This document shows, one piece after another, positions 48,433-57,646 of a stretch of 64,000 bases of DNA. Positions within the stretch are counted from its first letter, which is position 1. Each line of letters starts with the position of its first letter. This DNA comes from Ruminococcus sp. AF46-10NS (GTDB lineage Bacteria; Bacillota; Clostridia; Lachnospirales; Lachnospiraceae). Location of the stretch: the NCBI RefSeq assembly GCF_003474435.1, contig NZ_QRNF01000005.1:1-64000 (forward strand), given 5' to 3'. A model generated the notes under the pieces. It was given only the letters and a program-made list of their open reading frames with translations, ran no database searches and was not told where the DNA came from. Made by a program: the position numbers and the translations under genes.

Positions 48433-50625
48433 TCATATTTTTTTGAATTTACGGTATGCACGCCACAAACGGCTGTGTTTCATAACCTCAAGCATTTTTT
48501 CATTTCCGGCGATCTCAGCGCGGATCTGACGGAGCTTCCGCTCTTTGTTCTGATATTTCTGCCAGAATTTCTGCCCTGCTTTTTTCTCATCTGTAAATTC
48601 CAGATCGATCTCTATAAATTCTGCTTTTTCCGGGATTTCCTCAATGATGATCTGAGGATCCTCGCCGCCGAAATAGTAAGTATCTCCGCCCAGGCTGCAT
48701 CCTTCTGTAAAAAACTTCACAGGTGTTCCGTCTGACCAGCTCATCCTGCGGATATGCAGGCCGCTTCTCAGTTCACCTGGATCAAGTCTCAGCTTTCTGG
48801 TGTGAGCAGGAAGCATTACTTTGGCATAGACCTTTTTGTTTTTTATCGGGTATTTTCCGGAATCTGCTTCATTAAAGTCTCTGCCTGCATCCCAGAATAC
48901 CTGCAGGCTCTGAGAAGCTTCCAGTTTCTTCTCCTCATAAAACTGCACGGCGTCAGCCTTGCCCGGCGAGATCTTTTCATAGAGGTTCAGCATGGCGTTG
49001 TGGCTGCCAAGCATATATTTCTGGAAATTCTTCTCCATCTCAGCATAAGCCTGGCATTCTTTCTCTGTGAGTCCGGCTTTCTCATAGAAGCCGCGGCTTT
49101 TCAGATTTTCACGTTTTCCATCACTTTCCAGATAATAGTGGATCATGCGGTACACAAGGAAATTGGACGGTATCGGGAAAAAGAATGTCCACTCGTAATC
49201 GATGACAGTAGCTTTTTCACCTTCGAGTATTACATTTGCAGGAACAAAATCAATGTTGGAAAATGGTGCAGCTTTCAGGTTCTCCGGAAGCTCTGCATCT
49301 CCGAATACTTTCACGAATTCCTCTGTCTTCCGGAAATCTTCCTTCTCATGGATCTGTTTTACTTTATTTATATAGGAAAAAAGCAGTTCTTCTGCCTGGT
49401 CGTTTTTTCCTTCTTCCAGAAGAGTATCCAGCTTTTCTTCCAGAGTCATGCCTGTAAGATATTCAAATTCTGCGGCTTCTGGCTGTGCCTTGCAGCGATT
49501 TACCCGGATTCCTGCAGCTTCATAAAGTCTGCCAAGCTCTCCGCAGATTTTCTCCAGACCATTTACATGGCTTTCTGCCTCTTTTGTTTCCGAAACTTTC
49601 TTTACGACACGGCTGCCGTTTCCTGTGTGATCGATCTCTGTGCGGATGTCAAATTTCCTGTCCCTCTCATTGGAAAACTTGGCATAGATGGTTTCCATCT
49701 CAGGCTGTTCCTTACCGATCATAAGCAGGAAAGAATTGGCAAATTCCTGATACAGATCATTGTCAAGAAGTGTATCATATACCGGTGATTCCTGGAAAAG
49801 CTGCAGCCGGAAGCGGTCAAAATTATATTCTGTCCGGTTCAGCTCGCCTTTTTTCGGAAGATATTTCTCAGAATATACAATCATCGGGAACTTGTAATCC
49901 GGGAACGGATAGTACCAGGAAGCCTTCAGATCCCCGGCCTGTTTCAGGATCTGACGAAATTCTTTTCTTGTAAAAGTCTTGACACCATTTGTCCTAGGAT
50001 AGCCTTCCAGCCCCTCGAAAAGAGTTCCGAAATGATCCTCTGTGCATCCGGCCCAGTATTTCAGGCCCAGACGGTTCTCAATAGCAAGGATGATCTTTCC
50101 GTCCGGTTTCAGATGTCTGGAAATGATCTTCAGGAAATCCACATATGGATCTTCGCTCTGAATATAAGCCTCCCCATACTCGAACACTCCGATCAGGGTA
50201 ATATAATCGTATTTCTCTGTGAGATTTTTCTCGATCTCCTGGAAATTTCCCACCAGGATCTTAAGATTCTCCTGGTTTCTGTGGCGGTAGGCATTGATAC
50301 GGCTGCGCTTCATGGAAAGATCAATACTTGTCACCTCTCCTGCATTACGGCACAGCGCACCTGTGACAGCACCGCATCCTGCACCCACTTCCAGAACTTT
50401 CTCGTCTCCCTTAAAAGGAACCCAGCTTAAGATATTCTCCCTGATATGTGAAAAATGATACAGGATCGGCCAGCTCTCCCTTTCTGCGATCACACGGTTA
50501 AATTCTTCCGGTGCGTAATCTCTGGCAATGGATAACATCTCATCCTCAATAGCACCGTCACTATATAAGTCTTTACCCGGATAATACGTGGTATCCAGGA
50601 ATACCTTTCCGATTTTTTCTCCCAT
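48433..50625 (-). CDS. Methyltransferase-kinase fusion, WbdD-like chain terminator candidate
   Basis: 730 aa. A class I SAM methyltransferase (about 70-235, motif I VLEVGAGCGAVTG at 77-89) is followed by an APH/kinase-fold domain (about 310-520): lysine pair near 342-343, hinge EFEYLTGMTLEEK (386-398), catalytic loop NIDFVPANV with D459 and N464, and metal-binding VIDYEW with D476. A beta-rich region and a short charged coiled coil end the protein. Methyltransferase plus kinase is the plan of WbdD, which caps O-antigen chains so that the Wzt C-terminal domain recognises them; here the Wzt-like gene starts two bases upstream. Function is inferred from this architecture and context. Confidence 0.82.
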   Translation of the reverse strand: MGEKIGKVFLDTTYYPGKDLYSDGAIEDEMLSIARDYAPEEFNRVIAERESWPILYHFSHIRENILSWVPFKGDEKVLEVGAGCGAVTGALCRNAGEVTSIDLSMKRSRINAYRHRNQENLKILVGNFQEIEKNLTEKYDYITLIGVFEYGEAYIQSEDPYVDFLKIISRHLKPDGKIILAIENRLGLKYWAGCTEDHFGTLFEGLEGYPRTNGVKTFTRKEFRQILKQAGDLKASWYYPFPDYKFPMIVYSEKYLPKKGELNRTEYNFDRFRLQLFQESPVYDTLLDNDLYQEFANSFLLMIGKEQPEMETIYAKFSNERDRKFDIRTEIDHTGNGSRVVKKVSETKEAESHVNGLEKICGELGRLYEAAGIRVNRCKAQPEAAEFEYLTGMTLEEKLDTLLEEGKNDQAEELLFSYINKVKQIHEKEDFRKTEEFVKVFGDAELPENLKAAPFSNIDFVPANVILEGEKATVIDYEWTFFFPIPSNFLVYRMIHYYLESDGKRENLKSRGFYEKAGLTEKECQAYAEMEKNFQKYMLGSHNAMLNLYEKISPGKADAVQFYEEKKLEASQSLQVFWDAGRDFNEADSGKYPIKNKKVYAKVMLPAHTRKLRLDPGELRSGLHIRRMSWSDGTPVKFFTEGCSLGGDTYYFGGEDPQIIIEEIPEKAEFIEIDLEFTDEKKAGQKFWQKYQNKERKLRQIRAEIAGNEKMLEVMKHSRLWRAYRKFKKI

Positions 50626-50627
50626 AC

Positions 50628-51893
50628 TTAATCCTCACACTGTATTTCTACTTTGGAATTCATATCATAAAAGCCCACTGTATTCTTCGCGGAAACTACC
50701 GTGATGTTGCAGGCATCATAGAGTCTGTGGAACACAGTAAAATCACCGTCTTTGTAGCCGGTACATCCGAAAGAAAGCAGATACTCCCCGCCCTGGAGGT
50801 TCATCTCCTGAGTAAAAGTGGCTGTACACACATCACCTTTTCCTGATTTCTCCACCTGTACTTTCTCAAACATGGTGTTTGTTCCTGTGATCTCTGTCCC
50901 TTTGATATTCTTAAAGGTATAAGCCATAATGGGTTCCTGGATATCCTCGTTGAAACGAACTTTCATACGGATCCGGAAACTGCTGCCTTTTTCAATGGTA
51001 TTGGAGCGGACTCCCTTATCATCCAACACTTCAAAATCAATGATCTCAGCCATACGGTTTCCGTACTCCAGCATATTCGGGTTGGCCTGGAAATTGCCCT
51101 CGCTTTTCTCCTCTTTTGAAGGAGATCCGGGCTCTTCCTGCTGCTTTACAGGATCCTGTCCTACCAAAAGCTGCTTGTAAAGATCTACCATCTGCTTCGG
51201 AGAGCCTTCATCCATCTTCACACCTTTATTCAGAAGAATAACCCTGTCGCAGTATTTTGACACACTGCTCAGGTCATGACTTACGAACAGAATTGTCTTT
51301 CCCTGTTTCTTGAACTCTTCGAATTTATGATAGCATTTTGCCTGAAAAAATACATCACCTACTGACAGTGCCTCGTCAACCACAAGGATCTCCGGATCAA
51401 TATTGATTGCAACAGCAAAAGCCAGACGCACGAACATACCGCTGGAATATGTTTTTACAGGCTGATGGATAAAATCTCCAATGTCTGCAAAATCCAGGAT
51501 ATCATCAAGTCTGGCATCAATCTCTTCCTTAGAGAATCCGATCATGGTTCCGTTAAGATACACATTTTCAAGACCGGAATATTCCATATTAAATCCTGCG
51601 CCCAGCTCCAGAAGTGCGGAGATACGGCCGTTTACCTTTACCTCGCCTTCTGTCGGAGTCAGCACGCCGGTAATAATCTTTAAAATGGTTGATTTGCCGG
51701 AACCATTGGTTCCGATAATTCCCACACACTCGCCTTCCTGAATGTCGAAATTCACATCATGAAGTGCGTAATGCTCACGATAGAGCTTCTTCTTAGTAAG
51801 CCCAAGTGCCTCTTTCAAGCGGTCAGAGGGCTTGTCATAAAGCTTATACATCTTGGTAAGATGGCTCACCTGTATTACATTTTTATTATCCAC
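50628..51893 (-). CDS. Polysaccharide ABC exporter ATPase with Wzt_C-like domain
   Basis: 421 aa from a GTG at 51893, with GGAGGG ten bases upstream; an earlier GTG at 51911 is possible. The ATPase part has Walker A GTNGSGKST (about 61-69), signature TYSSGMFVRLAFAVA and Walker B ILVVDEALSVGD. A linker rich in Glu, Ser and Lys leads to a C-terminal domain (about 265-415; MAEIIDFEVLDDKGVRSNT, FRIRMKVRFN) like the Wzt carbohydrate-recognition domain. It exports finished polymer with the permease at 51917. Confidence 0.93.
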   Translation of the reverse strand: MDNKNVIQVSHLTKMYKLYDKPSDRLKEALGLTKKKLYREHYALHDVNFDIQEGECVGIIGTNGSGKSTILKIITGVLTPTEGEVKVNGRISALLELGAGFNMEYSGLENVYLNGTMIGFSKEEIDARLDDILDFADIGDFIHQPVKTYSSGMFVRLAFAVAINIDPEILVVDEALSVGDVFFQAKCYHKFEEFKKQGKTILFVSHDLSSVSKYCDRVILLNKGVKMDEGSPKQMVDLYKQLLVGQDPVKQQEEPGSPSKEEKSEGNFQANPNMLEYGNRMAEIIDFEVLDDKGVRSNTIEKGSSFRIRMKVRFNEDIQEPIMAYTFKNIKGTEITGTNTMFEKVQVEKSGKGDVCTATFTQEMNLQGGEYLLSFGCTGYKDGDFTVFHRLYDACNITVVSAKNTVGFYDMNSKVEIQCED

Positions 51894-51916
51894 GTTCTTT
51901 CTTCCCTCCACATTCT

Positions 51917-52729
51917 CTACAGTACATCTGCAAAATGAATGCGCAGACGTTTAAATACCCAGCTGCCAAACAGGAAGCACAGGATCGTAAATACCCAGAA
52001 ATAAACCGTCCATCCTGCATGCTCAAAGAACCAAGACTTCATAAGGAAGGTATCTCTGTATCCGGAAACCACATAATATAACGGATTCAGCTTCAGGATC
52101 TTCTGAAGTGTCTCATGTCCCTGAAGTGAAGTCTCGGCGATCCACATGATCGGTGTAAGCCAGATTCCAACCTGAAGTGCAATGTTGATGATCTGAGTCA
52201 GATCACGGAAAAAGATCACGATCGCACTGGTTGCATAGCTTAATCCCAGAACAAGGATAAACACGCAGATGCTGTAGTAGATCAGCTGAAAATAATACAC
52301 ATCCGGAAATTTTCCATATGCCGCATACAGGATAATGGTAAACAGCACAAAGAAACAATGTACAAACAATGCGGAAATGATCTTGACAACAGGCAGCACA
52401 CTGATATTGAATACTACCTTTTTGACCAGATAATTATATTCCAGCATAGAGTTGGTTCCTCCGATCAGGGCATCCTGGAAAAAGAACCATGGCACAATAC
52501 CTGCTACCAGATACAGAACAAATGGTACTCCAAGATCTCCTGTACCGGAACGAAATCCTACAGAGAATACAAACCAGTATACCAGGATCGTGATCACAGG
52601 CTGGATAAAAGCCCACACGATTCCCAGATAGGAGCCTGCATATCTTGTCTTGAAATCATTTTTTGCCAGCTTGAATATCAGTCTTCTGTTTTTATAAATG
52701 TCCGTTGGTAAAGAAAAAATCGTTTTCAA
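51917..52729 (-). CDS. Polysaccharide ABC exporter permease, Wzm/TagG type
   Basis: 270 aa ABC-2 type permease with six membrane segments. Typical sequence at the start: KLAKNDFKTRYAGSYLGIVWAFIQPVITILVYWFVF, and later FYFRDLTQ-like segment FFRDLTQIINIALQVGIWLTPIMW. It forms the membrane channel with the Wzt-like ATPase. It lies 17 bases after rfbC on the same strand and 23 bases before the ATPase start. Confidence 0.93.
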   Translation of the reverse strand: MKTIFSLPTDIYKNRRLIFKLAKNDFKTRYAGSYLGIVWAFIQPVITILVYWFVFSVGFRSGTGDLGVPFVLYLVAGIVPWFFFQDALIGGTNSMLEYNYLVKKVVFNISVLPVVKIISALFVHCFFVLFTIILYAAYGKFPDVYYFQLIYYSICVFILVLGLSYATSAIVIFFRDLTQIINIALQVGIWLTPIMWIAETSLQGHETLQKILKLNPLYYVVSGYRDTFLMKSWFFEHAGWTVYFWVFTILCFLFGSWVFKRLRIHFADVL

Positions 52730-52746
52730 ATCTCATGCTCTCCTAA

Positions 52747-53300
52747 TTATTTACGGTACTCTTTAAAGCTTCCCCATTTTGTATCTTTGTCAGAGAAGCT
52801 TAATTCCATTCCGTCCGGGATCGGCCACTCTACTCCGATATCTGGGTCATTCCAGATCAGGCCTCCCTCATCGTTTGGATGATAGAAGTCAGAGCATTTG
52901 TAAACGAACTCCGCATGCTCGGAAAGTACCAGGAATCCATGCGCAAATCCCTTCGGGATAAAGAACTGCTTCTTGTTCTCAGCGGAAAGTACAACACCGA
53001 ACCACTGTCCGTATGTTTTGGAACCTTCACGAGGTCAACAGCTACGTCAAATACTTCACCATTTACAACACGTACCAGTTTATCCTGCGGAAAATTGATC
53101 TGAAAATGAAGTCCTCTGAGAACGCCTTTGTGGGAGCTGGACTGGTTATCCTGAACAAACTCTACGTCAATTCCTGCTTCCTTAAAATCGTTGTAGTTGT
53201 ATGTCTCCATAAAATATCCTCTTGCATCGCCGAATACTGTTGGCTCTACAACTTTCAGTCCCTCAATGTCTCCACACTGTGTAACTGTGATTTTTCCCAT
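52747..53300 (-). pseudogene. rfbC: dTDP-4-dehydrorhamnose 3,5-epimerase, one-base frameshift
   Basis: Restored length 184 aa, the family norm. The cupin enzyme shows VVEPTVFGDARGYFMETYN, VQDNQSSSHKGVLRGLHFQ and VFDVAVDL. The frame breaks near 53031 (CTCCGT became CTCGT, one C lost); the expected continuation REGSKTYGQWFGVVLSAENKKQFFIPKGFAHGF and an end in KWGSFKEYRK are encoded in the next frame to TAA at 52747. It makes dTDP-4-keto-L-rhamnose, for which RmlA, RmlB and RmlD must be elsewhere. Probable sequencing deletion, since this enzyme is essential to rhamnan synthesis. Confidence 0.9.
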
Positions 53301-53355
53301 TTTTTCATTCTCCTTTTTCTGAATTTACATTTATATGGTTCATTCATATAGTCGG

Positions 53356-54711
53356 TTATCTTCTATGTTTTCTATGTTTTCTTTCTTTTCTTCCAAGAGC
53401 TGCAAGAAGTGCGATCAGGATAAGAACCATTGCTGCCATGATCATAAGAAGTATCTTACGAAGAGCCGGTACTCCCTTTGTTTCGCTGACTTTCCCTGTT
53501 GTTGTGCTCTGGGTGTCCCGGGTGCTTTTGCTGTTCTGGCTTACTTCACTGGATGAAGTTCCGGAAATTTCGTTATTATCAGACTCACCGGACTGGTCCA
53601 AAGTATCACCAGCTGTTCCTGAAGCTGCTGTCTCCGGTGTCGGTGTGGCCGTTGCTGCCGTCTCATCCACCGTGGATGTTCCCACCTGATGATCTCCTGC
53701 ATAATAGACAGTTTTGATCTTTCCATTACTGCTCTCAGATTTCGCTGTCAGCGCATTCACATCCATTCCCTTTGGAAGGATCACACTGCCACCATCCACT
53801 GCCGTTTTCGTAAAATTCCCGAATCCATAATCAAATAATGCCTTGGAATCCAGGCAACAGGTAGAAAGCTCAACTCCATGCATGACCACAGCAATATAGG
53901 TGGTGCCATTCTGTTCCACAGCTGTTACCAGAGTGTGGGCTGCAAGATTGGTAAATCCTGTTTTTCCACCGATACAGCCTGGATAATAAATGTCACTCTC
54001 CGGTGCAAACATCGGGTGATGTGTGTGCATAACACGCTTGTCACTGGTCATGTTCGTTGGCTGTATCGTATAATCCGCATCACCGAGCACGCTTCGGAAA
54101 TCTTTATTCTTCAGGCCTTCCCTGAAGATCAGTGCCATGTCTTTGGCAGAGGAATAGTGATTTTCATCCGGGAGTCCGCTGGAATTAGTAAAATGTGTAT
54201 TGGTACATCCAATTTCAGCAGCACGCTGATTCATCATATCAATAAAATTCTGCTCTGTCCCGCCTACATGTTCAGCAATCTGGGCAGCTGCATCATTAGC
54301 AGATATGATCATCAGTGCATGCAGACAGTCCTGCATAGTCATGACCTCGCCTACCTTTGAGTTGATATTGCTGGAATCTGCTGCCACATTTCGCACACCG
54401 GTTTCTGTAAAAGTCACCTGCTCATCCATGGACGAATTCTCCACAGCCACAAGAAGCGTCATGATCTTGGTGATACTTGCCGGATATCTCTGCTGATCCC
54501 CGCCTTTGTCAAAAAGCACAGTTCCGGTATCAGCATCCATTAAGATACCTGTATCGCTGGCAATATCTGCTGCCTGGGGCCATCCCTGGATCTTATTGGT
54601 ATCTACTTCATATTTTGCATTAAGATCAACAGCTGCCATTACATGAGCAGACATCATCAGAACCATACTCAAAATGGTCAGAAACGCAAACAGTTTTTTA
54701 ACTTTTTTCAT
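53356..54711 (-). CDS. dacA: D-alanyl-D-alanine carboxypeptidase
   Basis: 451 aa. Signal peptide (to about 27, HVMAA), S79-I-T-K82 in YPASITKIMT, SAN at 137-139, KTG at 250-252 in GGKTGFTN, then a C-terminal beta domain, a Thr/Ser-rich linker and a membrane helix with basic end (ILIALLAALGRKERKHRKHRR). It trims the terminal D-alanine of peptidoglycan stem peptides. It lies in the polysaccharide operon between the aminotransferase and rfbC, 55 bases from each. Its degenerate paralogue is at 39516. Confidence 0.93.
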   Translation of the reverse strand: MKKVKKLFAFLTILSMVLMMSAHVMAAVDLNAKYEVDTNKIQGWPQAADIASDTGILMDADTGTVLFDKGGDQQRYPASITKIMTLLVAVENSSMDEQVTFTETGVRNVAADSSNINSKVGEVMTMQDCLHALMIISANDAAAQIAEHVGGTEQNFIDMMNQRAAEIGCTNTHFTNSSGLPDENHYSSAKDMALIFREGLKNKDFRSVLGDADYTIQPTNMTSDKRVMHTHHPMFAPESDIYYPGCIGGKTGFTNLAAHTLVTAVEQNGTTYIAVVMHGVELSTCCLDSKALFDYGFGNFTKTAVDGGSVILPKGMDVNALTAKSESSNGKIKTVYYAGDHQVGTSTVDETAATATPTPETAASGTAGDTLDQSGESDNNEISGTSSSEVSQNSKSTRDTQSTTTGKVSETKGVPALRKILLMIMAAMVLILIALLAALGRKERKHRKHRR

Positions 54712-54766
54712 AATCTCTTCCTCTTCTATTATGTGCAGTCAAGTGGATAAAAGCATCCCCATTCGG

Positions 54767-55897
54767 TTAGAATCCGTCAAAGGAAGCGATCGCGTCTACA
54801 ACTTTCTTCGCATCCTCCATATCCAGATTATAGAACATAGGAAGACGCATCAGCCGCTCGCTTTCTCTTGTAGTATAAACATCTTCACCGAAAAACCTTC
54901 CGAATTTCTGTCCGGCAGGTGCGGAATGAAGCGGCACATAATGAAATACACAGCTGATATCTTTCTGGCGGAGATATTTGATAAGTCTTGTCCTTACATC
55001 CATATCATGCACTTTTATATAATACATATGCGCATTATGGATACATTCCTCCGGAACATAAGGCTGCTGGATCTTGCCCTCATCAGCAAGAAACTTTAAG
55101 TTCCGGTTATAAAAATCATAAATTTCCATTCTCTTATCACAGATCTTCTGATGTTCCTCCAGCTGTGCATAAAGATATGCTGCATTCAGCTCACTCGGAA
55201 GATAGGAAGAACCGTAATCCATCCAGCGGTATTTATCCACCTGCCCGCGGAAAAACTTGCTTCGGTCTGTACCTTTCTCTCTGAGGATCTCTGCTTTCTC
55301 CTGATAAATATCCTCATTAAAAAGAACTGCACCGCCTTCTCCCATTGTATAATTCTTGGTCTCATGAAAACTGTAGCAGCCAAAATCCCCGATAGTTCCA
55401 AGTGCCCTGCCTTTATAATAGGCATCCACACCCTGGGCTGCATCCTCCACAACCTTCAGATCATGACGTTTTGCTATATCCATGATGGTATCCATCTCAC
55501 ATGCAACACCTGCATAGTGGACCGGCACGATCACCCTGGTCTTATCTGTAATGGCCTGTTCGATCAGCTTTTCATCAATATTCATCGTATCCGGGCGGAT
55601 GTCCACAAACACGATCTTCGCTCCCCTGAGCACAAAAGCATCTGCAGTAGATACAAATGTGTAGGATGGCATAATCACCTCGTCTCCCGGCTGGATCTCT
55701 GTGAGATATGCGGCCATCTCCAGTGCATGGGTGCAGGAAGTTGTCAGCATCACATGTCCCGCATGGAAACGTTCTTCCATCCATCGGGAGCACTTTCTGG
55801 TATATTCGCCATCACCGCAGAGCATTCCTCTGTGTATGGCGTCTTCAATATACGAAAGTTCCTTCCCCACAAATGCGGGTCTATTAAAATCAATCAT
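54767..55897 (-). CDS. rffA: dTDP-4-amino-4,6-dideoxygalactose transaminase, WecE/RffA type
   Basis: 376 aa DegT/DnrJ/EryC1/StrS PLP aminotransferase. The internal aldimine lysine is K181 in CYSFHETKNYTMGEGGA, the hallmark of the WecE/RffA branch; TTSCTHALEMAA (51-62) and EDAAQGVDAYYKGR also match. It would convert dTDP-4-keto-6-deoxyglucose and glutamate to dTDP-4-amino-4,6-dideoxygalactose, the precursor of Fuc4NAc-type sugars. Its start overlaps the GtrB-type gene stop by eight bases. It suggests an amino sugar is present in this polymer or its decoration. Confidence 0.92.
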   Translation of the reverse strand: MIDFNRPAFVGKELSYIEDAIHRGMLCGDGEYTRKCSRWMEERFHAGHVMLTTSCTHALEMAAYLTEIQPGDEVIMPSYTFVSTADAFVLRGAKIVFVDIRPDTMNIDEKLIEQAITDKTRVIVPVHYAGVACEMDTIMDIAKRHDLKVVEDAAQGVDAYYKGRALGTIGDFGCYSFHETKNYTMGEGGAVLFNEDIYQEKAEILREKGTDRSKFFRGQVDKYRWMDYGSSYLPSELNAAYLYAQLEEHQKICDKRMEIYDFYNRNLKFLADEGKIQQPYVPEECIHNAHMYYIKVHDMDVRTRLIKYLRQKDISCVFHYVPLHSAPAGQKFGRFFGEDVYTTRESERLMRLPMFYNLDMEDAKKVVDAIASFDGF

Positions 55898-56840
55898 TTG
55901 TTACCTCGTTATCTTTTGCTTTAATGTTTCTTGTTTCACGCACAACATACTGCGGTGTCTTATTGATATTCAGGATCAGTTTTCCGATATATTCGCCAAT
56001 GATTCCAAGCATCAGGAAACAGATGCCGAAAAGCACAAGCATGGCACACATCAGGGAAGACCATCCGATAGCAATTGTCGGATTCAGCAGCTTCCGGATC
56101 AGCACAACAATAGCTCCGATAAAACCGGCCGCTGAAAAGATCGTTCCAAAAAAAGTCGCTGCTCTCAGCGGGATCACCGTAAAATTCAGACAGGACATAA
56201 ATAATTTAAGCCCTCTTCTGAAATTATAATTGGAAGTCCCAACCTCCCTTGCAAAATGTTCCACCTCAATATTGGCAATATTATGCGTAGTTCGGAAAAA
56301 CAGCACCTGCAGAAAAATATTGTAGCCATCGTATTTCACAACTTCATCCCGCACATATTTGCGACAGCACCAGAAGCTGCTCATCTGGATATCCTTCGGG
56401 CGATCCAGAAGATGCCACAGGAGATATCTGCTGATGGCTCCCGTGATATTCTTTATCATGGAAAATTTCCGCTGTTTAAATACGCCGAACACAATATCAT
56501 ATCCCTCTTCTATTTTCGCAAGAAACTGTGGAATCTGTGACGGATGATTCTGCATATCGTCATCCATTCCCACGATCAGCTCACCCTCAGCCTGGGACAT
56601 TGCCGCCATGATCGCGTTGTGCTGTCCGAAATTCTTTGCAAGATTGATGCCTTTTACATTGGGGTATTTATCGGAAAGTGTTTCTATAGCCTTCCAGGTT
56701 CCATCCCTGGAATAATCGTTTACAAGCACAAATTCGCATTCGTATTTATCAAGTTTCTCAAATTCCTCTATGGCAAGCTCTACAACCTCACCAATGGTAT
56801 GTTCTGAATTGTAACATGGTATAACAATTGATACCAGCAT
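55890..56840 (-). CDS. Polyprenyl-phosphate glycosyltransferase, GtrB/CsbB/ArnC type
   Basis: 316 aa from the ATG at 56840 (GAGGAG eight bases upstream). GT2 domain with LVSIVIPCYNSEHTIGEVVELA and the metal motif GMDDDMQNHP, then two C-terminal membrane helices (about 225-290), the topology of GtrB, CsbB and ArnC. These load a single sugar onto undecaprenyl phosphate on the inner face. Overlaps the aminotransferase gene, consistent with use of its product as donor, though this is inferred. Confidence 0.9.
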   Translation of the reverse strand: MLVSIVIPCYNSEHTIGEVVELAIEEFEKLDKYECEFVLVNDYSRDGTWKAIETLSDKYPNVKGINLAKNFGQHNAIMAAMSQAEGELIVGMDDDMQNHPSQIPQFLAKIEEGYDIVFGVFKQRKFSMIKNITGAISRYLLWHLLDRPKDIQMSSFWCCRKYVRDEVVKYDGYNIFLQVLFFRTTHNIANIEVEHFAREVGTSNYNFRRGLKLFMSCLNFTVIPLRAATFFGTIFSAAGFIGAIVVLIRKLLNPTIAIGWSSLMCAMLVLFGICFLMLGIIGEYIGKLILNINKTPQYVVRETRNIKAKDNEVTND

Positions 56841-56903
56841 TCTTCTTCTCCTCACAACAGGCTATCATACGCTTCTGTCTGATAACCCGGATAGTTCTTT
56901 TCT

Positions 56904-57248
56904 CTACAGGGAAAATACAATGATTCCCACAAGAATCAGCGCAATTCCTGCCAGTTTTCTCCTGCTCAGTGTTTCTTTCAGAAAAATATATCCCATCACA
57001 GCCACAAAAATGTAACCTGTAGATTCCAGGATCGGCTGCATGGAAAGCGGGACTTTTTTAAGTGCCAGCATGGTCAGGATCACGGAACAGAAAAACATTC
57101 CGTAGGAAAAAATGACCAGTGGATTTAAGTATTCCCTGATATGATTCTCATATGTTCTGTCTGCTGCTTTCTTCAGAAGTATCTGGGATACTGAGGAAAT
57201 AAATACAGAAACAAGAAGCAGACATATGGATCCAGTCAGTGTACTCAT
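56904..57248 (-). CDS. SMR/EamA-type small membrane protein, second of a pair
   Basis: 114 aa, four membrane helices. Pattern LLLVSVFISSVSQILLKKAAD at the start, VPLSMQPILESTGYIFVAVMGYIFLKETLSRRKLAGIALILVGI at the end, as in small multidrug resistance and ArnE/ArnF-like proteins. Start and upstream stop overlap as ATGA, so both members are made together, as expected for a heterodimer. Next to a GtrB-type enzyme, the pair may flip the lipid-linked sugar, replacing GtcA-type proteins. Confidence 0.85.
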   Translation of the reverse strand: MSTLTGSICLLLVSVFISSVSQILLKKAADRTYENHIREYLNPLVIFSYGMFFCSVILTMLALKKVPLSMQPILESTGYIFVAVMGYIFLKETLSRRKLAGIALILVGIIVFSL

Positions 57249-57631
57249 ATACGCTCCCCTCCGTTTTCTTCTTTATCACCGCTTGTCACCAGATAAATTC
57301 CCGCAAAAATAATGCAGGCCCCAAGAATCATGCTCCAGGTGATTTTCTCATCAAAGATAAGTTTTCCCCAGATAATTCCCCAGATCAGTGTTACCGGTTT
57401 ATTGGCATAGGCCACAGTAAGAGGCATTCTCTTCAATATCTGCTGCCAGATGATCGCGTATCCGAACATGATCACGAACACCAGCCCGAACCAGAAGATA
57501 AACTGCAGGGAAAAAATATTGTCTGTGTATCTGGATGCCATCTTGGAGCAGACACCGCTCAGTGAACTGCACAAAAGACTAATGTGCAGCAGCAGAAAAA
57601 GGCCTTTTTTTATATTTCCATGGTTACTCAT
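57245..57631 (-). CDS. SMR/EamA-type small membrane protein, first of a pair
   Basis: 128 aa, four membrane helices with FLLLHISLLCSSLSGVCSKMAS and MPLTVAYANKPVTLIWGIIWGKLIFDEKITWSMILGACIIFAGIYL. Together with the 56904 gene it forms a two-gene SMR pair. It starts 15 bases after the ATP-grasp gene, in one operon with it. Drug export cannot be excluded, but the location between sugar-activating and sugar-transferring genes favours a flippase role. Confidence 0.85.
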   Translation of the reverse strand: MSNHGNIKKGLFLLLHISLLCSSLSGVCSKMASRYTDNIFSLQFIFWFGLVFVIMFGYAIIWQQILKRMPLTVAYANKPVTLIWGIIWGKLIFDEKITWSMILGACIIFAGIYLVTSGDKEENGGERI

Positions 57632-57646
57632 GTTATTCTCTCACAA

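Noticed and set aside
53356..54711. DacA gene as a boundary of the polysaccharide locus
   Set aside because: It is on the same strand with 55-base gaps to both neighbours, and polymer genes continue on both sides, so it is inside the locus.
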